Source of the DNA: Ruminiclostridium papyrosolvens DSM 2782
GTDB taxonomy: Bacteria > Bacillota > Clostridia > Acetivibrionales > DSM-1351
DNA: 64,000 nt
Assembly (NCBI RefSeq): GCF_029318685.1
Contig: NZ_CP119677.1
Span: 4,083,001-4,147,000 of the forward strand
Direction of reading: 5' to 3'
Below, piece by piece: positions 1-9,370 of this stretch. Numbering within the stretch: the stretch's first letter is position 1; each line of letters begins with the position of its first letter. A program made the translations under genes and the position numbers. The notes beneath the pieces were generated by a model. The model was not told the origin of the DNA, searched no databases, and saw nothing but the letters and a program-made list of their open reading frames with translations.

Positions 1-715
1 TCAGCCCGGTTCCTATGGCAGTACCTCCTAAATTTACATATTTCATCTCATCCATTGCTCTTTGCATACGGGATAAATCTCTTTTAATCGCTTCGCTGTA
101 TGCCTTGAACTCCTGACCCAGCCGAATAGGAACTGCATCTTGAAGCTGCGTCCTTCCCATTTTAATCACATCATCAAACTCAATCGCCTTTTCTATTAAT
201 GCATCATGCAGACGCTTTAGCTGTGCCTCTAATTTTATCAGCAATTTGTATGCTGTCATTTTGCCGCATGTTGGGAATACATCATTAGTAGACTGTCCAT
301 AATTTACATGGTCATTAGGATTTACAATAGAATAATCGCCTTTTTTCCCGCCTAAAATCTCAATTGCACGATTAGCAATCACTTCGTTTGCATTCATATT
401 GATAGAAGTACCTGCTCCGCCTTGTATCTGATCTACGATAAATTGATCTCTAAATTTTCCGGAAATTATTTCATCACAAGCCTTAACAATGGCATCAGTA
501 GTTTTTTTACTAATTAAACCCACTTCACAATTTGTAATAGCCGATGCTTTTTTGATTTCAACTATGCTGACAATCATATCCTGATGCATTGTCAATCCTG
601 TAATTTGAAAATTTTCTAATGCACGCAAGGATTGTATGCCGTAATAAGCCTCTTCAGGTACTTGTTTTTCACCGATAGAATCTCTTTCTATTCGGTACTT
701 AATATTATCTGCCAC
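1..715 (-). CDS. aspA: Aspartate ammonia-lyase, N-terminal half (runs off window)
   Basis: Interconverts L-aspartate with fumarate plus ammonia in the cytosol. I read it from a GTG at 715 (MADNIKYRIERDSIGEKQ...), preceded on the minus strand by a GAGGGG ribosome binding site; about 238 codons lie inside the window. It carries fumarase/aspartase-superfamily segments GAGTSINMNANEV and HVNYGQSTND. The wording of both favours aspartase over fumarase. The conserved GSSxMPxKxN signature would lie beyond the edge, so the 3' half cannot be checked. It is the last visible gene of the amino-acid operon that begins near 7.33 kb, which fits a role in deaminating imported aspartate. Family assignment is firm; substrate is inferred from motif wording and context. 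Confidence 0.88.
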   Translation of the reverse strand, partial: MADNIKYRIERDSIGEKQVPEEAYYGIQSLRALENFQITGLTMHQDMIVSIVEIKKASAITNCEVGLISKKTTDAIVKACDEIISGKFRDQFIVDQIQGGAGTSINMNANEVIANRAIEILGGKKGDYSIVNPNDHVNYGQSTNDVFPTCGKMTAYKLLIKLEAQLKRLHDALIEKAIEFDDVIKMGRTQLQDAVPIRLGQEFKAYSEAIKRDLSRMQRAMDEMKYVNLGGTAIGTGL

Positions 716-787
716 ATTAACCCCTCTATTCTTAATATAAATGATTACTTATCCATTTTTCTTAAACTCACTAAGCCGTTGATTCCA

Positions 788-1561
788 TTACTTCAATATT
801 TGTGACAGGAAAAGCTTTGTACGTTCATGCTTAGGATTTTCAAAGACTTGTGCGGGAGGTCCCGACTCAACTATATTTCCACCATCAAAGAAAATAACCC
901 TATCAGCAACTTCACGCGCAAACTTCATTTCATGCGTTACGACAAGTAACGTTTTGTCAGATTTGGCTAAAGTTTTCATAACATCAAGAACTTCCTTAAT
1001 CATTTCGGGATCAAGCGCAGAAGTCGGTTCATCAAAAAGTATAATTTCCGGCTGCATTGCCAATGTTCTGGCTATAGCCACACGCTGCTGCTGGCCTCCG
1101 GATAACTGTCCGGGATATTTTTTTGCCTGATCATGGATACCAACACGTTCCAATAACTCCAACGCAATTTTTTCAGCCTTGCTCTTAGGCCATTTCCTAA
1201 CCCATATCGGTGCAAGAGTTAAATTATCCAAAATTGTCATATGGGGAAAAAGATTAAACTGCTGAAATACCATACCGGTCTCTTTTCTTATTGCTTCTAT
1301 ATCAGAAACATTATCGGACAATTTTATACCGTTAACTGTAATTTCACCATTTTGTATTTCCTCCAAAACATTAATTGTACGAATAAATGTTGATTTTCCT
1401 GATCCCGACGGGCCTATGATAACTATTACTTCTCCACGCTTAACATCCAGTGAAACATCACGTAATACATGATGACTCCCAAACCACTTATTAATATTTT
1501 TGCATGTTATAATAGGTTCCTCATTACCAGCACTCATAACTGCTTCTTTTTCAGTCGCCAT
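788..1561 (-). CDS. aapP: Polar amino-acid ABC transporter ATPase (AapP/GlnQ type)
   Basis: Cytosolic ATPase that powers the AapJQMP-like uptake system. Of its 257 residues, Walker A (GPSGSGKST) spans about 50-58, the Q-loop glutamine is Q100, the LSGGQ signature is at 153-157, Walker B (ILFDE) at 174-178 and the switch histidine is H210. All are intact. The ATG at 1561 has AAAGGGG upstream. It follows the two permeases with an 18-nt gap, so co-translation is likely. Length and motif wording match the HisP/GlnQ/AapP subfamily. The gene symbol rests on the long permeases next to it rather than on the ATPase alone. Confidence 0.9.
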   Translation of the reverse strand: MATEKEAVMSAGNEEPIITCKNINKWFGSHHVLRDVSLDVKRGEVIVIIGPSGSGKSTFIRTINVLEEIQNGEITVNGIKLSDNVSDIEAIRKETGMVFQQFNLFPHMTILDNLTLAPIWVRKWPKSKAEKIALELLERVGIHDQAKKYPGQLSGGQQQRVAIARTLAMQPEIILFDEPTSALDPEMIKEVLDVMKTLAKSDKTLLVVTHEMKFAREVADRVIFFDGGNIVESGPPAQVFENPKHERTKLFLSQILK

Positions 1562-1579
1562 TTGAATCCCCTTTCTACG

Positions 1580-2755
1580 TTAAACTTTACCGTAACTAGA
1601 TGATACTTCCATGCGCTTGCTTATTTTAGATATTACTGTACATATAACAAAGAATACTGCAGCAACAAACAAGAACACTTCCATTTGCCTGCCTAAAAAT
1701 TGAGGATTTGCAACAACCCTTTTAGCAATACCCAGTAAGTCCATCAAACTTACAATAGCTACAAGCGAAGTATCCTTAAATACTTCTATTACACTGCCTA
1801 CCAAAGCCGGCACCACACTTCTCAATGCTTGAGGCATAATAACGAACGTAATTCTTTGTACATAATTTAAACCAAGTGCCTGAGCGGCCTCATACTGTCC
1901 CTGAGGGATTATTTGCATGCCGCCTCGAACCGTTTCGGCAACATACGCAGCATTAAACAAAGTAAATCCAATCATTACTCTCAAAACATTATTTAATTCC
2001 AAACCATTGCCAAGAAATAAAGGAAGAAGTAATTGTGCCCCAAACAGCACAGTTATCAATGGAACTCCGCGAATAACTTCAATATATATAATACAGAACC
2101 AACGTATTACCACAAGTTTACTACGACGACCCAGTGCCAATAAAACACCAATAGGAAATGAAAGCACGATATCTACCACTGCAATAAGTACTGTCAGCAG
2201 GAATCCTCCCCAAAGGTTTGTATTAACATCCTTCATATTTCCCACACCGTTCAGAAGAATTAATATGATCGGAACAGATAGAAGCCAGCCTAAAAAATAA
2301 TACTTCTTTATAAATTTAAACTTGTGTCCTATCCAAAATCCTGCTAATGTAAGTAAAATTTGAGTAAATGCCCACACTCTTGTTGCAATTGATACAAATG
2401 GCAATAAAAGTGTTATTGCAAATATAGCAATTATAGAGAAAGAGACTGCCTTGATAATTCCTCTTTTAATTCCCCATAAAACTCCAAGTAAAAATACTAC
2501 TACAGATAACGACAGCCAAACCCTCCACACTTCAGAAGCCGTGTATTGTCCAACCATTAAAATTTTCAGGTTTGCAGGAATTACATCCCATTTTGCCGTA
2601 ACAAATATAAATTTCAAAACAGCTTTTGCAATAAAAATTGTTATTATTGCAAATAAGCAAGTTACTATTCCGCTTATCCAACTTCCAAATAAATTTTTCT
2701 TCAACCAATCTATAATTTTCGATTTCTGCTGTAAAAAAGACATTTTAATCTCCAT
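1580..2755 (-). CDS. aapM: General amino-acid ABC permease, long AapM-type
   Basis: Membrane subunit of the amino-acid importer. At 391 residues it is much longer than the roughly 220-residue GlnP/ArtQ permeases. The long N-terminal part with several hydrophobic segments is what AapM/BztC-type subunits have. The inner-membrane component signature is in the C-terminal third (EVIRGVPLITVLF, then AAYVAETVRGGMQIIPQGQYEAAQALGL), including the EAA loop that docks the ATPase. It lies 9 nt after the other permease, so the two are probably translationally coupled and form a heterodimer. Substrate specificity cannot be read from the permease. Confidence 0.88.
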   Translation of the reverse strand: MEIKMSFLQQKSKIIDWLKKNLFGSWISGIVTCLFAIITIFIAKAVLKFIFVTAKWDVIPANLKILMVGQYTASEVWRVWLSLSVVVFLLGVLWGIKRGIIKAVSFSIIAIFAITLLLPFVSIATRVWAFTQILLTLAGFWIGHKFKFIKKYYFLGWLLSVPIILILLNGVGNMKDVNTNLWGGFLLTVLIAVVDIVLSFPIGVLLALGRRSKLVVIRWFCIIYIEVIRGVPLITVLFGAQLLLPLFLGNGLELNNVLRVMIGFTLFNAAYVAETVRGGMQIIPQGQYEAAQALGLNYVQRITFVIMPQALRSVVPALVGSVIEVFKDTSLVAIVSLMDLLGIAKRVVANPQFLGRQMEVFLFVAAVFFVICTVISKISKRMEVSSSYGKV

Positions 2756-2764
2756 ATCCTCTAT

Positions 2765-3934
2765 TTACCTTTCCACCAGCTTGTAATAATTATTAAAGCA
2801 ATTCATTAAAAATGATATCACCAAGCTGACTATCAAATAGATTGACGCCATCAAAATCATAATTTGTATAGACTGACCTGTTTGATTTATAATGGTATTT
2901 CCTATCGAAAATAAATCTGTATACCCAACTGCTATCGCCAACGTACTGTTTTTGAACAAATTTAAAAACTGGCTTGTGACTGAGGGTATTATTACACGGA
3001 AGGCTTGAGGAAGAATAACCAGACGCATAGTGGCTCCCTTTTTCATACCGAGTGCCTTTGTAGCCTCTATTTGTCCTTTAGGTACAGCCATTATACCGGC
3101 TCTTACTATTTCAGCTATAAAAGCGGAGTGGTAAATAAACAGTCCACATAAGATAGAAGCAAACTCAGAGCTGAGAACATATCCTCCTCTAAATGCCATC
3201 TTATTGATTTCAGGAATGCTTATCTGCAGAGGAGGGCTATTTGTTACCACATAAGCGACAATAACAGTAATTAAAACTGCTCCGATGCTCCAAGCCATAG
3301 GATGCATGTTTTTTCCGATTTCAACCTGTTTTTTCAGCACCACCTTCCACAATACAATTGCCGCTGCCAGACCAATCATGGCAAAGATCAGCCATATACC
3401 TGAGGATTGGTTGGTTGTAAACCATGGAATTGCCGTTCCGCGATTACTGAAAAAAATTATATTTTTAAAGTTTATATTTCTTTCAATTTGAGGAAATGGT
3501 AAAAATACTGCAAAGTAAAGAATAAAAATTTGTATTAATAAAGGGGTATTACGTATTACTTCTACATACCCTCCGGTAAGTTTCTTAACCAGCCAATTGT
3601 TTGACAATCGTCCTATACCTATAAACAATCCCAGAATTCCTGATATTACAATGCCAACCAATCCCACTTTTAATGTGTTAAACAAGCCTACCAAAAGGGC
3701 TCTTCCATAACTATCAGATGGAGTATAATTAATTAATCTGTCATCAATTGAAAAACCTGCCGTTGAATTTAAAAAATCAAATCCCAGCTTAATACCAATC
3801 TTTTGGAGACCCTTACTAGCATTTGAAATAAAGAACACAGACAATAGGATGAGTACAATCAAAAATACTGCCTGAAGAATAATTGGAATCACTTTTTTAT
3901 TATTCCATAATGGAGTCGTAGTCTTTCTATTCAT
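2765..3934 (-). CDS. aapQ: General amino-acid ABC permease, long AapQ-type
   Basis: Partner permease of the importer, about 389 residues from the chosen start (MNRKTTTPLWNNKK...). The reading frame stays open to 3961, but GGAGGTGAT lies just upstream of the ATG at 3934, which decides the start. It has an N-terminal membrane segment, a long extracytoplasmic insert, and the permease core with EVIRNTPLLIQIFIL and the EAA loop SAFIAEIVRAGIMAVPKGQIEATKALG. Such large inserts are typical of AapQ/BztB. A stem-loop separates it from the binding-protein gene upstream, which probably lowers permease levels relative to the binding protein. Confidence 0.88.
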   Translation of the reverse strand: MNRKTTTPLWNNKKVIPIILQAVFLIVLILLSVFFISNASKGLQKIGIKLGFDFLNSTAGFSIDDRLINYTPSDSYGRALLVGLFNTLKVGLVGIVISGILGLFIGIGRLSNNWLVKKLTGGYVEVIRNTPLLIQIFILYFAVFLPFPQIERNINFKNIIFFSNRGTAIPWFTTNQSSGIWLIFAMIGLAAAIVLWKVVLKKQVEIGKNMHPMAWSIGAVLITVIVAYVVTNSPPLQISIPEINKMAFRGGYVLSSEFASILCGLFIYHSAFIAEIVRAGIMAVPKGQIEATKALGMKKGATMRLVILPQAFRVIIPSVTSQFLNLFKNSTLAIAVGYTDLFSIGNTIINQTGQSIQIMILMASIYLIVSLVISFLMNCFNNYYKLVER

Positions 3935-3963
3935 GCAAAGCATCACCTCCGATGCAACCAACT

Positions 3964-4014
3964 TCCGGTATGGAGAAGGAATTTAAGCTATAAATTTAAG
4001 CACTACATACCGGA
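3964..4014 (-). promoter_or_regulatory. Stem-loop between binding-protein and permease genes
   Basis: Perfect 9-bp inverted repeat: TCCGGTATG at 3964-3972 and CATACCGGA at 4006-4014, separated by 33 nt. It lies downstream of the binding-protein stop and upstream of the aapQ ribosome binding site. No T-run follows on the minus strand, so it is more likely an mRNA-stabilising or attenuating hairpin than a full terminator. Such hairpins commonly protect the binding-protein message. Confidence 0.5.
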
Positions 4015-4053
4015 CGCCAGCTGATTCGTTCGTTTTTATTTTTATGTAGCTTA

Positions 4054-5145
4054 TCAGTTAAAAGGCGGTGAATACATCAGACCTCCGTCTGTCCACAATG
4101 CATTCAGACCACGATCAAGTTTAAATGCAGAACCCTGTCCGAGAGTTCTTTCATAAATTTCTCCGTAATTTCCGACACCTTTTATCAGCTTTACAACCCA
4201 GTCATTGCTAAGTCCTAAATTTTTGCCTAAATCCCCTTCTGCTCCAAGTAAGCTACGAATTGACGGATCATCGGATTTAACCATTTCTTCTACATTAGCC
4301 TGTGTTATTCCCAATTCCTCTGCCTGCATCAGTGCATACAACGTCCATCTTGTTACATTAAACCATTGATCATCCCCAGCTTTTATTGCAGGTGTCAACG
4401 GTTCTTTTGACAATGTTTCTTCAAGAATAGCATGCTCGTCCTGCTTACTCATGCCTGCAAGTCTTGAAACAAGTCCTGATTTATCTGATGTCCATGCATC
4501 AATACTTCCTGCTTCATATGCGGATACAATTGAATCCTGATTTTCAAAAACTACTATATTTGCTTTTGCACCTACAGCAGCTAACTTTGTTGTCACATTC
4601 TTTTCCGTAGTTGTACCCTGTTCCACACCTATTCGCATTCCGTCAAGGTCTTTAAAGGTTTTAACGTTCTTGTTTTTCTTAACCATGATACCTTGTCCGT
4701 CATAAAAATCAGTTGGTAAGAATCTTATTCCCAGAGTTGTGTCCCTGGTAATGCTCATTGTAGTTGCACGGCTTAAAATATCAATTTCTCCGGTTTGAAG
4801 AGCTGTAAATCTGGTTTGTCCTGTAACCGGCTTCATTTCTGCAGCATTTGGATCCCCGAGAATTGCAGCGGCAAATGCCTTCCCGATTTCAATGTCAAAA
4901 CCGCTGTACTTTCCATCTGTTTCCAGAAATCCAAAGCCAGGAAGAACAGTATCACAACCAATGTAAACCTTACCTCTGGCCTTTACCTTCTGAAGTATTG
5001 ATTCACTGCCCTGTCCCTTTGTACCCGATTTACCACTTGTATCGCTTTGTTCATTCGAGCTGGAACATCCGGTAACCACCAATACACTTGCCACTAACAG
5101 CATTGCCACTTTGCCTAAAGCTTTTGCATTAAATATTTTTCTCAT
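4054..5145 (-). CDS. aapJ: General amino-acid ABC transporter substrate-binding lipoprotein
   Basis: Extracytoplasmic receptor of the importer, 363 residues. The N-terminus is a lipoprotein signal with lipobox VVTGC (Cys27), so it is membrane-anchored. The mature part is a family-3 solute-binding protein: GKVYIGCDTVLPGFGF, then SGFDIEIGKAFAAAI, TGQTRFTALQTGEIDIL and MRIGVEQGTTTEKN. The C-terminal RGLNALWTDGGLMYSPP matches the ending typical of AapJ, which is why I prefer AapJ over GlnH or FliY. In its gram-negative relatives the protein is periplasmic and not a lipoprotein; the lipobox here fits a monoderm host. Broad L-amino-acid specificity is inferred from the family. Confidence 0.88.
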   Translation of the reverse strand: MRKIFNAKALGKVAMLLVASVLVVTGCSSSNEQSDTSGKSGTKGQGSESILQKVKARGKVYIGCDTVLPGFGFLETDGKYSGFDIEIGKAFAAAILGDPNAAEMKPVTGQTRFTALQTGEIDILSRATTMSITRDTTLGIRFLPTDFYDGQGIMVKKNKNVKTFKDLDGMRIGVEQGTTTEKNVTTKLAAVGAKANIVVFENQDSIVSAYEAGSIDAWTSDKSGLVSRLAGMSKQDEHAILEETLSKEPLTPAIKAGDDQWFNVTRWTLYALMQAEELGITQANVEEMVKSDDPSIRSLLGAEGDLGKNLGLSNDWVVKLIKGVGNYGEIYERTLGQGSAFKLDRGLNALWTDGGLMYSPPFN

Positions 5146-5225
5146 TTTTTCAACTCCTTAAATTTTTAAAAATATTTTACCTTTTGACTTTAGTTATACA
5201 TTTTTAAAGTATCCACTGCTTATAT

Positions 5226-6380
5226 TTATTTGCTGTGCCTGCTAATAAAGCTGCAAAGCCTTCTCACACCTTCAAGCAATTTAGATTCTTCAGTAGCATA
5301 GGATATACGTATCATCCTTGCAGTCGTTTTCCCAAAAGTAGCTCCCGGGGCAACCGATACCTTTTCTTCATTAAGCAAAGCTATTGAAAAGTCATCAGAG
5401 TCCATTCCTGTGCTTGAAATATCCACCATCATATAAAATGCACCTTTAGGATAGTAAGCCTTAATCCCTGCCTCACAAAACAAGTCATATACCTTGTCCC
5501 TACGGTTCTTATAGCTTAATCTTGCTTTTTCAACAAAGTCCTGCGGTCCCGTTATTGCTTCTTCATACGCTTTTTGTGCTACTGATGTTGCATTACCTAC
5601 CAGCGTAATCATTATCTGTGACATTGATGCAGTGATATCCTTATTCGCTACAGCATATCCGATTCTCCATCCTGTCATTGCATACTTCTTCGATGCAGCC
5701 ATAATAGTAATTACTCTGCCGTCAGTATCATATGTTTTCAATGAAACATGCTTTCCGTCAAAAATAATAGAGTCATATACTTCGTCTGAAATAATATACA
5801 AGTCATGCTTTTGAGCAAATTCAATTATCTTTTTGACTGTTGCTTCATCATAAACAGCTCCGGTAGGATTTGAAGGAGAATTAACCATAATTGCCTTTGT
5901 CTTATCAGTTATCCTGCTCTCAAGTTCACTCCAGTTGGGAGTAAACCCGGCATCCGGTTCAAGCTTATAGCTGACAGGAGTAAAGCCTTGTGCAATCAAT
6001 ATCATTTCATATACAGGCCATGCGGGATCAGGCATAAGAACTTCATCACCATGATCTGCTATAGCCATAAGTGCTGCTGTTATTGCACATACTGCACCGG
6101 AAGTTACAATTATCTCGTTTATATCTATAGAAGTGTTATAGTCCTTATTGAAATCTTCCTGAATAGCTTTTCTCAGAGTAATATAACCAGGAACGGGCGT
6201 GTATTTTGTAAAGCCTTCAAGCGCCGCTTTAGCTGCCGCCTCACTTATATTTGAGGGTGTAATAAAATCAGGTTCTCCTGTTTCCAAACGAATCGCTTCC
6301 GGAATTGCAGAAGCTAAGTTTTGCAGCTTACGTATCCCCGACTCCGGCATGCTGTTTCTTGCGATAGATAATTTTTTCAT
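5226..6380 (-). CDS. PLP-dependent class I/II aminotransferase
   Basis: Cytosolic fold-type I aminotransferase of 384 residues, aspartate-aminotransferase-like (AspC/PatA group). Visible features are the N-terminal substrate loop (IRLETGEPDF), the cofactor-binding SPSNPTGAVYD, the DEVYDSI segment and the Schiff-base lysine in AASKKYAMTGWRIGY (first K at about 231), followed by the substrate carboxylate-binding arginine region near the C-terminus (MIRISYA). It lies 54 nt downstream of the DapA-like gene and upstream of the transporter, so it probably processes an amino acid imported by AapJQMP or a keto acid released by the aldolase. The exact substrate is unknown. Confidence 0.88.
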   Translation of the reverse strand: MKKLSIARNSMPESGIRKLQNLASAIPEAIRLETGEPDFITPSNISEAAAKAALEGFTKYTPVPGYITLRKAIQEDFNKDYNTSIDINEIIVTSGAVCAITAALMAIADHGDEVLMPDPAWPVYEMILIAQGFTPVSYKLEPDAGFTPNWSELESRITDKTKAIMVNSPSNPTGAVYDEATVKKIIEFAQKHDLYIISDEVYDSIIFDGKHVSLKTYDTDGRVITIMAASKKYAMTGWRIGYAVANKDITASMSQIMITLVGNATSVAQKAYEEAITGPQDFVEKARLSYKNRRDKVYDLFCEAGIKAYYPKGAFYMMVDISSTGMDSDDFSIALLNEEKVSVAPGATFGKTTARMIRISYATEESKLLEGVRRLCSFISRHSK

Positions 6381-6434
6381 TTTAATCTCCTTTCTTTAAA
6401 CACATAATTGTAAAAATATATTTTATGGCAAGTA

Positions 6435-7328
6435 CTATTTTTTATAGCCTATCCTATTCAATTGCTCATTAAGCAGCTCAACCTCATCTTTAGTTATGTC
6501 CAATTGAGGAGCTCTCATATATCCTGCATCTATTCCTCTAAGCTTCAGAGCCTCTTTGAAAAACGACATGTTACTTCCGCCTTTTAATGTCTCAACATAC
6601 CTTACCGCAATTTTTTGAATTCTCGCAGCCTCCTCAATATTTCCGTCCATAAAGGCTTTGTAAATATCGACAAACGGTTCAGGATAAACGCACGATACTC
6701 CCGATACTACACCTGAGCATCCCATAGCAAGTGCGACATTTAACAGCCTATCAGCTCCTATAAGTACGGAAAAATTGCCTTCTCTAATCCCGAGATACTG
6801 CTGTGTTCTGACAAAATCAGGATAGCTGTATTTTATTCCCACAACATTTTCACATCTTTCCGCTATCCTCTGCGCAACATCTGCCTTAAGATCATTTGCT
6901 GAGCACTGCGGAATATTGTAAAGATAAATCGGAAAATCGGCCGGTACGCTTTTGGCAACAGCCACATAATATTCTTCTATTTCTCTGTCATTCACACCGA
7001 AAAACGATGGCGTTACAACGCCAATTCCGTCAGCACCGATTTCATTAGCATGCTTCGCAAGCTCAATCGTGTCATTTTGACACATCGCGCCAACATGGAT
7101 ATATACTGTTACTCTTCCATTTGCACTCTTAACAACCGTTTCTGCAACAGCCTTCCTTTCTTCAACCGACAAATGATACATTTCTCCGGTTGTCCCCAAA
7201 GGATACAAGCAGTTCACACCTTTTGAAATTAAAAATTCTACGATTCCGCTGACTGCCTTAATATCAACATTTCCATTTCTGTCAAAGGGCGTTACCATTG
7301 CCGTTGTAACACCATACAATTTTTTCAT
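6435..7328 (-). CDS. DapA/NanA-family aldolase (dihydrodipicolinate synthase-like)
   Basis: TIM-barrel class I aldolase of 297 residues. The Schiff-base lysine is in VGIKYSYPD (about K166), the phosphate/carboxylate loop is LGTTGEMYHLS, and the catalytic tyrosine is in the IYLYNIPQ segment. I chose the ATG at 7328 over the GTG three bases earlier because GGAGGT sits 6 nt before it. It is the first gene of the operon, diverges from the LacI regulator, and lies next to an aminotransferase and amino-acid transporter rather than lysine-biosynthesis genes. That suggests a catabolic family member (for example a 2-keto-3-deoxy- or 4-hydroxy-2-oxo acid lyase) rather than biosynthetic DapA. Substrate unknown. 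Confidence 0.85.
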   Translation of the reverse strand: MKKLYGVTTAMVTPFDRNGNVDIKAVSGIVEFLISKGVNCLYPLGTTGEMYHLSVEERKAVAETVVKSANGRVTVYIHVGAMCQNDTIELAKHANEIGADGIGVVTPSFFGVNDREIEEYYVAVAKSVPADFPIYLYNIPQCSANDLKADVAQRIAERCENVVGIKYSYPDFVRTQQYLGIREGNFSVLIGADRLLNVALAMGCSGVVSGVSCVYPEPFVDIYKAFMDGNIEEAARIQKIAVRYVETLKGGSNMSFFKEALKLRGIDAGYMRAPQLDITKDEVELLNEQLNRIGYKK

Positions 7329-7522
7329 CACATGACCTCCATTTTTATATGTACATTACGTTTACATAACCTTCAAAGCAAACAATACGGCTCTTTATCC
7401 CGTCTGTTTTTCAGATAGTGCTTTATGCTGTAGAAAATTCAGATGTTCTAAAGAAAAAACAGAAAGTAATACTCATTATTTACACATTACTTATATAATC
7501 CAACATTTGTAATAAAAATAGT

Positions 7523-7540
7523 TGTGTAAACGTTTTCACA
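7523..7540. promoter_or_regulatory. LacI-family operator in the divergent intergenic region
   Basis: TGTGTAAACGTTTTCACA is a near-perfect palindrome centred on CG (AAACGTTT core), the classic LacI/PurR/CcpA-type operator shape. It lies between the divergent DapA-like operon and the LacI-family gene, about 200 bp from each start. The encoded regulator probably binds here, controlling the operon and possibly itself. A CcpA/cre role is an alternative because the motif shape overlaps. The rest of the 7329-7743 interval is AT-rich and I see no convincing gene in it. Confidence 0.7.
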
Positions 7541-7743
7541 AGATGATAATAGCATATACACATAAATTAATCAATAATAATATACAAAAAATATTTAAAT
7601 TCGACATATTTTTTTATGTATTATGCCTACTTTATAATTCCTTCCATATTAACATGCGAATCTATCAATTAAAAATTATTGAATTTTTATACTTATTATG
7701 GTACCGTATACATGTGTAAAATAACTGAACAGGTGATTATTAA

Positions 7744-8763
7744 ATGAAAAACCCAACTATAAAAGACGTTGCTACTAAAGCCAATGTCTCAACAGCTACA
7801 GTATCACGCTATTTGAACAACAGCAGCTATGTAAGCAAGGAAGTACAGCAAAAGATAAGCAAGGTTATAGACGAACTGGATTTCGTTCCTAACTGTGTAG
7901 CCAGAAGCCTTAAGAGGACAGAAACCAATACCATAGGAATAGTTGTACCCGATCTGTCAAACGTGTCTTTTATGGATACAGTTAAGGCTATCAGTGATGT
8001 TGTTACGGCAAGTGATTACCAGCCCATCATATTAAATACCGAAGAAAGCATTGAAAAAGAGGAGAAGATTCTTGATGTTTTAGTCTCTAAGCGAGTTGAC
8101 GGTATTATAATAGCTTCTGCCGGAAAAAATGAGAAGCTGCTGAAGATCAACAGCACTAAGCTGCCGATTGTATTGTTTGACAGGGATTTTTGCAACTCAG
8201 ATGATGACATTATTATAGATTCAGTGATTAATGACAACTTCATAGGGTCATATCAGATGATAAACTACCTTATATCTCTTGGTCATAAAAAAATAGCTAT
8301 ATTGTGCAGCGAAAACAATCCAATCCTTAAAAACGACAGATTACGAGGATATATCAAAGCCCTTGAACACAATAACATAGCAATTGATGAAAACTATATA
8401 TTATATGGAAACTATGCATTCGAATCAGGTTATGAGCTAACCAAAAAGCTCATAATGCAGCCTTTGCAGCCAACAGCTATTTTTTCAGTAAACAATCTGA
8501 TGGCATTGGGCACAGTTGCAGCCTTGAACGAAATGAATATCAGCATACCCGATAAAATGTCAGTATGTGCTTTTGGAGTGTTTAAATACCATACTATCCT
8601 TAAGCCAGATTTAACGGTTGTAAATCAGAAGCCTTCCGAATTAGGGAGGATAGCTGCCGAATTGCTGATCAGCAGAATAAAGAATCCTCATGATTGGAAA
8701 CCTAAAAAGGTGGTTCTTGAAGCCGATATCATTATGCAGAACTCTTGTGCAAGACCCCGTTAG
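7744..8763 (+). CDS. LacI-family transcriptional regulator
   Basis: DNA-binding repressor of 339 residues. The N-terminal helix-turn-helix and hinge are textbook LacI: PTIKDVATKANVSTATVSRYLN, then VSKEVQQKISKVIDELDFVPN and CVARSLKRTETNTIGIVVPDLSN. The remainder is the periplasmic-binding-protein-like effector domain (VDGIIIASA, LPIVLFDRDF, AIFSVNNLMALG). The ATG has AGGTGAT upstream. It is divergent from the aldolase/aminotransferase/AapJQMP/aspA operon with a LacI-type operator between, so it most likely represses that operon. The effector ligand cannot be read from sequence. Confidence 0.92.
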   Translation: MKNPTIKDVATKANVSTATVSRYLNNSSYVSKEVQQKISKVIDELDFVPNCVARSLKRTETNTIGIVVPDLSNVSFMDTVKAISDVVTASDYQPIILNTEESIEKEEKILDVLVSKRVDGIIIASAGKNEKLLKINSTKLPIVLFDRDFCNSDDDIIIDSVINDNFIGSYQMINYLISLGHKKIAILCSENNPILKNDRLRGYIKALEHNNIAIDENYILYGNYAFESGYELTKKLIMQPLQPTAIFSVNNLMALGTVAALNEMNISIPDKMSVCAFGVFKYHTILKPDLTVVNQKPSELGRIAAELLISRIKNPHDWKPKKVVLEADIIMQNSCARPR

Positions 8764-8823
8764 AAATACAGATTACTGAGATTTTAGTCTTGGCCCGATG
8801 TATTAGCAGAGCCTTATATAAAA

Positions 8824-8916
8824 AGGGATGCCTCATAAGCATATTCCAACTATATCTGTGTTTGACCGCTTAGGTTTTACATTTTATATAGTCGTGAATT
8901 GTTTTTTAGCATCCCT
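8824..8916. repeat. Inverted repeat between convergent genes
   Basis: AGGGATGC at 8824-8831 pairs perfectly with GCATCCCT at 8909-8916 across a 77-nt loop. It sits between the ends of the convergent LacI and RbsD-like genes and may contribute to termination from both sides, but the loop is long and the T-run weak. Confidence 0.3.
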
Positions 8917-8926
8917 GCTTTACTTT

Positions 8927-9340
8927 TTATACAACACCAACAGTAATCAGAATGTTAGCAAATACTCTCTGTTCTCCGGTGGAAATGGCTATTTTTATAT
9001 TATCTTTTTTACACACATCATAAAAATCATATCGTTCAAGCTTACTAAGTTTTATCCCATCAGGTAAAAGTTCCTGAAACTCTGCAAATATCTCCGGCTC
9101 ATCGCCGCTTTCAGGAACCATTACTTCTGCACCCTCTATGGCAATAGTCTTGCCAAGTACTTCAAGAACTTGCGTAGCCAGAGGAATTCCGTGAGTCAAT
9201 CCCAAATACATCTTTGCGGTATTATTCGCTGTTTTTGATTCAAGAGGGTAATTTCCATCTGCTATGAGTACTTTATCGCCATGTCCGCAAGCAGCAAGAA
9301 GACCAATTAAGTCAGGATTTATACACGCTGTTTTTAGCAT
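8927..9340 (-). CDS. RbsD/FucU-family sugar mutarotase
   Basis: Cytosolic protein of 137 residues that, by family, interconverts anomers of ribose or fucose. The diagnostic segment is LLAACGHGDKVLIADGNYP near residue 14, which includes the active-site histidine of the CGHGD motif. The C-terminal part ends in the expected short strands (IAISTGEQRVFANILITVG). It is the last gene of an operon with a SIS isomerase and a ribokinase-family kinase, so it probably converts a freshly imported or released sugar into the form the kinase accepts. The overall wording is a little closer to FucU than to RbsD. Confidence 0.82.
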   Translation of the reverse strand: MLKTACINPDLIGLLAACGHGDKVLIADGNYPLESKTANNTAKMYLGLTHGIPLATQVLEVLGKTIAIEGAEVMVPESGDEPEIFAEFQELLPDGIKLSKLERYDFYDVCKKDNIKIAISTGEQRVFANILITVGVV

Positions 9341-9370
9341 AATACTTCTCCTTAATTTTTACAAAATTTG

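Noticed and set aside
7351-7370. A possible second LacI-type site (TACATTACGTTTACATAA) upstream of the aldolase
   Set aside because: It contains ACGTTTACA-like half-site letters but has no dyad symmetry around CG when checked base by base.
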